In this document: piece by piece, positions 60,065 to 64,000 of the stretch
Position numbering within the stretch: position 1 is the stretch's first letter
Layout of the letters: each line of letters starts with the position of its first letter
Assembly: GCA_033239525.1 (NCBI GenBank)
Contig: BSYO01000028.1
Location: 13,943,597 to 14,007,596 of the forward strand
Length of the DNA stretch: 64,000 bases
Direction: 5' to 3'
DNA from: Nepenthes gracilis
Lineage: Eukaryota > Streptophyta > Magnoliopsida > Caryophyllales > Nepenthaceae
Position numbers and translations under genes: made by a program
The notes under the pieces: model-generated
Database searches by the model: none
Told to the model about the DNA's origin: nothing
Seen by the model: the letters and a program-made list of their open reading frames with translations, nothing else

Positions 60065-61387
60065 TTTCTCCGCCCTTAAATACAACTTCAATTAGCAACC
60101 TAAATTACACAAGAATGTGAACTGGATTAGGGAAATAAGAAATTCTCCAATTACAGCAAAGCTGATTCACATACAAGTTTAATTGGTAAAAGCATTGTAC
60201 AAGTATATCATCAGACACTGTAACAAGAATCCCAAAAGCTATATGCCCCCACAGGCAAGCAAGAATATTCCTAACACTTGCATTTTGCATAAAGCTCAAC
60301 ATCACACAGAATGGAACTCGTCTAAACAATGTATTAGAGACTCTGGGGGAAGGGAAGAGCCGGTGTCTAAACATGGATAGTTTCTCAAGCTCAGTCAAAA
60401 ATATGATTGGATTTTTACCATAACCTACATCAAGAATCCTTATATAAAAGACATCCCAATGTATTTTACAGCTCACAACTCCCAACTTTAAGTGCTTATA
60501 TCAACTATTAGAGGTTGAAATAGTAGCAATATTATTTGCACCCCATATGACCAAATCACTAAATCAAAGGAATTTCTCAGCTTACAGCCTTAATTTGTTG
60601 CCAGCAACCAAAAACTCTTGAATTGCATATTTATTCTTTTTCCATCAACTACAAAATAAAAAAATAATAAGCTGCACCCATCACAAAGACCTTGCATAAT
60701 TGAACATCACCCTTCAGCTTAGAAAATGAGAAAACCACAAAAACTAGCAATAATGTAGTCTCCACTCTGTTGGACAGTATTATTTTCTTTCAAGAAAAAA
60801 ATATTTCTGAAGGTGAATAAAACTTTCTTCATATTTCCCTAGATTCAGTTGCTAAGGGGAAAAAATTTTAATTTTAGCTCAGGACGACCTCGTTTCAATG
60901 GTAAGGTTGTTCCATTTTACCCTAAAATCATGGTTTCTAACGATGGAAACAAACTCTCTACGTTACAAAGATAATGTTATGTACGTCTAATGCTCCCAAA
61001 CGCCACAATGTGGGAAGACAAGTGCACTTGGAAACCCTTCCCAATTCCAAATAAAAAAATTACTTTCCTAAAATCAACGTTGCCCAGGCCATAATGGTTG
61101 TAATTTAGGCAGTAGACATAGGCCATATTGGAGTTGTGTGCACAAATTACATGATCAGGTCATGGATATGGTGGTGGAAAATGAGCTTCCATCATGAGCG
61201 AGGGAAGTTTATTTTCCCATATGGGGAAAATTTGCTTCCCCAACATTTCATCCTGCACAAAACAACACAATGATAGAGTGGAGAAAAAGAAAAAAGCAAA
61301 AAATTAAAGAAGTCCACCAAACTGAAATCCTTTACCTAATATATAAGTAATCCCCTATTCGAACCCAGCTTCTCATACTAACGCTTT

Positions 61388-61411
61388 GCCGCCGCCGCCG
61401 CCGCCGCCGCC
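61388..61411. repeat. (CCG)8 microsatellite in the EDM2 5'-UTR intron
   Basis: Eight perfect CCG/GCC units (CGG on the EDM2 sense strand) about 400 bp downstream of the UTR exon donor. It is a CG-rich island in AT-rich DNA. Confidence 0.9.
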
Positions 61412-61820
61412 CCCTTTTTATAATTTTAAGTTAGGGTACATTGCACTTACCTCTCACCTAATAATACGTCGCTTGTATCAAACTGTAAAATATAATAAAC
61501 CAACGAGCACTGTTCTTAAGTAAACAAACAAAGAAACATACATATAAAATATCACCAATCAGGCGAAACTCAGAAATCCAGAAATTCCCACGCTAGAACT
61601 CCAAATCGAACACAGAAACTGTCGCATCCCCAAACCCCAAAGAAACCACATCGAAAACCACTCGCGTAGGTACTACAAACAGCAAAATCCCCACACAGCG
61701 CGAAACTATTGAAACCATCTGGTTTACACCTATATATGCACATGGAACACAAAAGGCGAAAAGCTCAATAATTTCCGCAGATCGGAGAAGGAAAAAAGGA
61801 AAGCCTTCAGCAAAACTTAC

Positions 61821-61915
61821 CAGTCCGAAGCTTCGCCGGCGTGAACCTTCGATATTTACTTTGTTCTGGAGTGTTAATTTTGCCCTTCGGTTCTTCCTCT
61901 TCCCCTTTTTTCAAA
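61821..61915 (-). other. EDM2: EDM2 5'-UTR exon
   Basis: The minus strand shows GGACTG followed by a GTAAGTTTT donor at 61820, and the next acceptor is at about 60075-60076 just before the ATG. This leaves a 5'-UTR intron of about 1.75 kb, common in plant housekeeping genes. The 5' edge is set only by the TATA-like box and is approximate. Confidence 0.55.
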
Positions 61916-61937
61916 CCTTACGCAAGCGGCGAGAGAG

Positions 61938-61946
61938 ATATATATA
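61938..61946 (-). promoter_or_regulatory. EDM2: TATA-like box of EDM2
   Basis: The minus strand reads CGCTATATATATCTCTCTC, a TATATA core beside a CT-rich pyrimidine patch, 25-35 bp before the predicted transcript start. A Y-patch beside a TATA box is common in plant promoters. Confidence 0.5.
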
Positions 61947-61949
61947 GCG

Positions 61950-62244
61950 GGCGCCAGTATCGGATCTAATATTTCGTACGGTGCTGCAACTTACCACAAA
62001 TTCACAGTTGCGGTTGGCTGGCTGGGAGTTCGGAACCGCATTCCGTTTTGGGGGGATAAATGACATTAAAATTGATTATGGTTAAGCCTCGCCAGTTATA
62101 TCTGGATTGATAGTCAGACGACTACATCGTATGTTGCTATCGGCGATTGAATCCCTTTGATGGATATTCTGATGGGATATTTTTAATATTTTAGTTTTTA
62201 TTAGCAATAAATGTTTTTTTGTTGGTCATTATTTTTTTTATAAT
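61950..62244. other. EDM2 promoter-side intergenic DNA
   Basis: Moderately GC-rich just upstream of the TATA-like box, then AT-rich. No other gene start is visible, and no further motif stands out by eye. Confidence 0.45.
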
Positions 62245-62600
62245 AAACTATATTTTATCACATAAATAATAAATTTATTGTGTTTTATAAATCTAAATTG
62301 TTAAACGAATTAGGAAGTCGCCTTATACGAGTGATCGATCAAAAACGAATTCAATTTTCATTACTTAAAATGTGGATCCTATAAATCACAACAAAACAAA
62401 TAATAAGAAACAAGAGGTCCTTCCATATACATCTTATCTCTTATTTATTTTATTATAATGTGTAAGATTTATATTTTAATTAATGAAGATTGGACCCATT
62501 TTCATTCAATCACCCGTGTAAGGTGACTTTCTAATTTATTCAATAATTTACATCAACAAGACACATCATAATTATTTATTGAAATAAATATTATTCAATA
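62245..62600. repeat. Foldback MITE upstream of EDM2
   Basis: The segment AATTAGGAAGTCGCCTTATA (from 62308) is the near reverse complement of TGTAAGGTGACTTTCTAATT (ending about 62536), and the pairing extends outward and inward to a centre near 62420. The whole forms a roughly 350-bp hairpin with no coding capacity. It is unrelated to the MITE in the GRP array. Confidence 0.65.
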
Positions 62601-64000
62601 GATAAAATAATTTCTCTAAATTATTTGGCATTAATCTTGGAGTTTGTTTTAGTGGAGTAGCTTTTAAATTTACTTTGTTGCCTAGATTAGTCATTTGATT
62701 AAAATAAATGCTCATTTACCTTTGAGTTATATTGTATGAATTAAAAGACAGAATAATATATCAATCGATTAAATGAATTGAATCAGTCATTAATTTGAAT
62801 ATAGGGCCTCCATTTTTGGGGCAATGGGCTTAAAAGCAACGTAATTAAGAATAAAATATTTGTTTACTTTAAAATTAATATAATTAATACTATTTTAAAT
62901 AATAATTATTATTTTATAGTGGGAAAATTTCACCATATCTATAGGGTGTGGGGGTGTTTCTATTTTTATCATTTCTAAAGTCATGATGAACAGTATTCCT
63001 ATGGTATGGCAATTTTAAGCAAAAATGGCATGAAAAAAGGTTCCTTAACCTATGAAGGTAGGCATGTAAGCATGGAATAAAGAAAACTCACTTCAAATAA
63101 GGAGTTAATAAGGGGCATAATGATCAAGGATGAATAAGTACAATATAATTATATTTAAACTATTAAAAATATCATAAATTATACCAATGAACTATAAAAA
63201 ATTTATAAAATTTTAATTTTTTTCTTAAACATTTAACATTATCATCCATTAAAAATAGAAAAGAAACACGATAACTTATTTGATAAGATTAATTGGACAC
63301 AATATTTTATATTGACTTCAATAATCATTCAGTTATTAGAGACAATAATTAGGTGTGACCATCCGTTAAATCTTTAGAATTTCATGAGACCAAAGAAAAT
63401 AGATATGATCATAATCCAAATTCTGGAAGAAATGTCTCAATTTAGTTTCTTTTATTAAATAACAAATTAAGTACCAAAATATTTTGAATAATATTTCAGC
63501 TAAAATGTAACACAAGAGCATCTCTTAGGCAATGACAGTATGAAGCCATAATTATATACCTATTTTCAAGTATGTTTTGCTAAATAATTTATAAAGATAT
63601 TTTTTGAGATCTACAAATACAATAATATTGACTGAGACATACCCAAAATCAAAAGTATAAAACATGCATAAAAATTCATTCAACTCAAAGCATTTGGCCA
63701 AAATTTAAAGCAAGAAAGATCACCCAAAACCACCTTTTTCATCCAAGCACACTATCAATGCTTTGAATTCAATGGCCATAACCAAGAATGGCTAGTAAAT
63801 CAGTCAAATCATTCATACGGTTGGAGATAAACTTGTTAGATACTAATCCCTCAAAAATTGTTTAATGGAGAGTTGTTTGATTAATTATAACCAATTTATT
63901 TATTTCACCATATAATTATTTATTCGATAGGCAATTTAATTGTGTGATGCCATGTGAAAAATAATAATAAGTACATAGAAAAACAAATCATGTTACTAAT
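62601..64000. other. AT-rich intergenic DNA
   Basis: I see no gene, RNA or strong repeat in this stretch. Open frames are short. Confidence 0.5.

Noticed and set aside
1..64000. CRISPR arrays, bacterial operons or other prokaryotic systems
   Set aside because: The window is plant nuclear DNA with introns and LTR elements; the regular repeats are microsatellites, tandem duplications or protein-coding repeats.
1..64000. tRNA, rRNA or other structured RNA genes
   Set aside because: No A-box/B-box pair or rRNA core was recognised by eye. A tRNAscan or Infernal search would settle it.

Overview
The window is plant nuclear DNA, very likely from a woody eudicot. It is AT-rich, with GT-AG introns, TATA boxes, microsatellites, foldback MITEs and nested LTR retrotransposons of lineages found only in plants. 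The species cannot be fixed from the sequence. All gene models come from reading splice sites and recognised protein families by eye; no search was run.

Region 1 (about 1-17,700) is a decayed tandem array built around a small secreted glycine-rich-protein (GRP) gene family. One member (1039-1455, +) is intact and encodes a signal peptide followed by a His-rich tail. Two members on the minus strand (3617-4737 and 14561-15711) keep the same signal-peptide exon and Gly/Tyr/His repeats but carry frameshifts and stops. Their flanks, a roughly 200-bp foldback MITE and a 60-bp tandem repeat recur at 8.2-11.4 kb and 12.1-13.7 kb, so at least three units exist and one has lost its gene. A solo LTR with a 5-bp target duplication sits at 8882-9832.

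Region 2 (17,751-34,541) is one broken Ty3/gypsy element of the Tat type: LTRs, gag, protease, RT, RNase H, a second RNase H, integrase, and an antisense gypsy-type ORF before the 3' LTR. A second, chromovirus-like gypsy element (24,202-31,214) is nested in it, with a near-perfect 5-bp target duplication. Its two LTRs differ by about 1.5 kb.

Region 3 (34,542-38,070) is intergenic. It holds a possible small two-helix membrane-protein ORF (35082-35372), an LTR-like remnant flanked by two copies of a ~126-bp sequence, and a decayed ~275-bp triplicate repeat.

Region 4 (38,073 to about 61,915, minus strand) is a single large gene, the orthologue of Arabidopsis ENHANCED DOWNY MILDEW 2 (EDM2), a PHD-finger chromatin regulator of heterochromatic intronic transposons and of disease-resistance gene transcripts. 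I could place 19 coding exons and one 5'-UTR exon, giving a frame-consistent 1209-aa protein. Its introns hold a Ty1/copia relic (about 47.0-50.5 kb), an LTR-like insertion (from 55,902) and several tandem duplications.

Region 5 (61,950-64,000) is the EDM2 promoter side, with a foldback MITE and AT-rich DNA. The most interesting biological point is that EDM2, whose known role is controlling genes with transposons in their introns, itself carries transposon relics in its introns.
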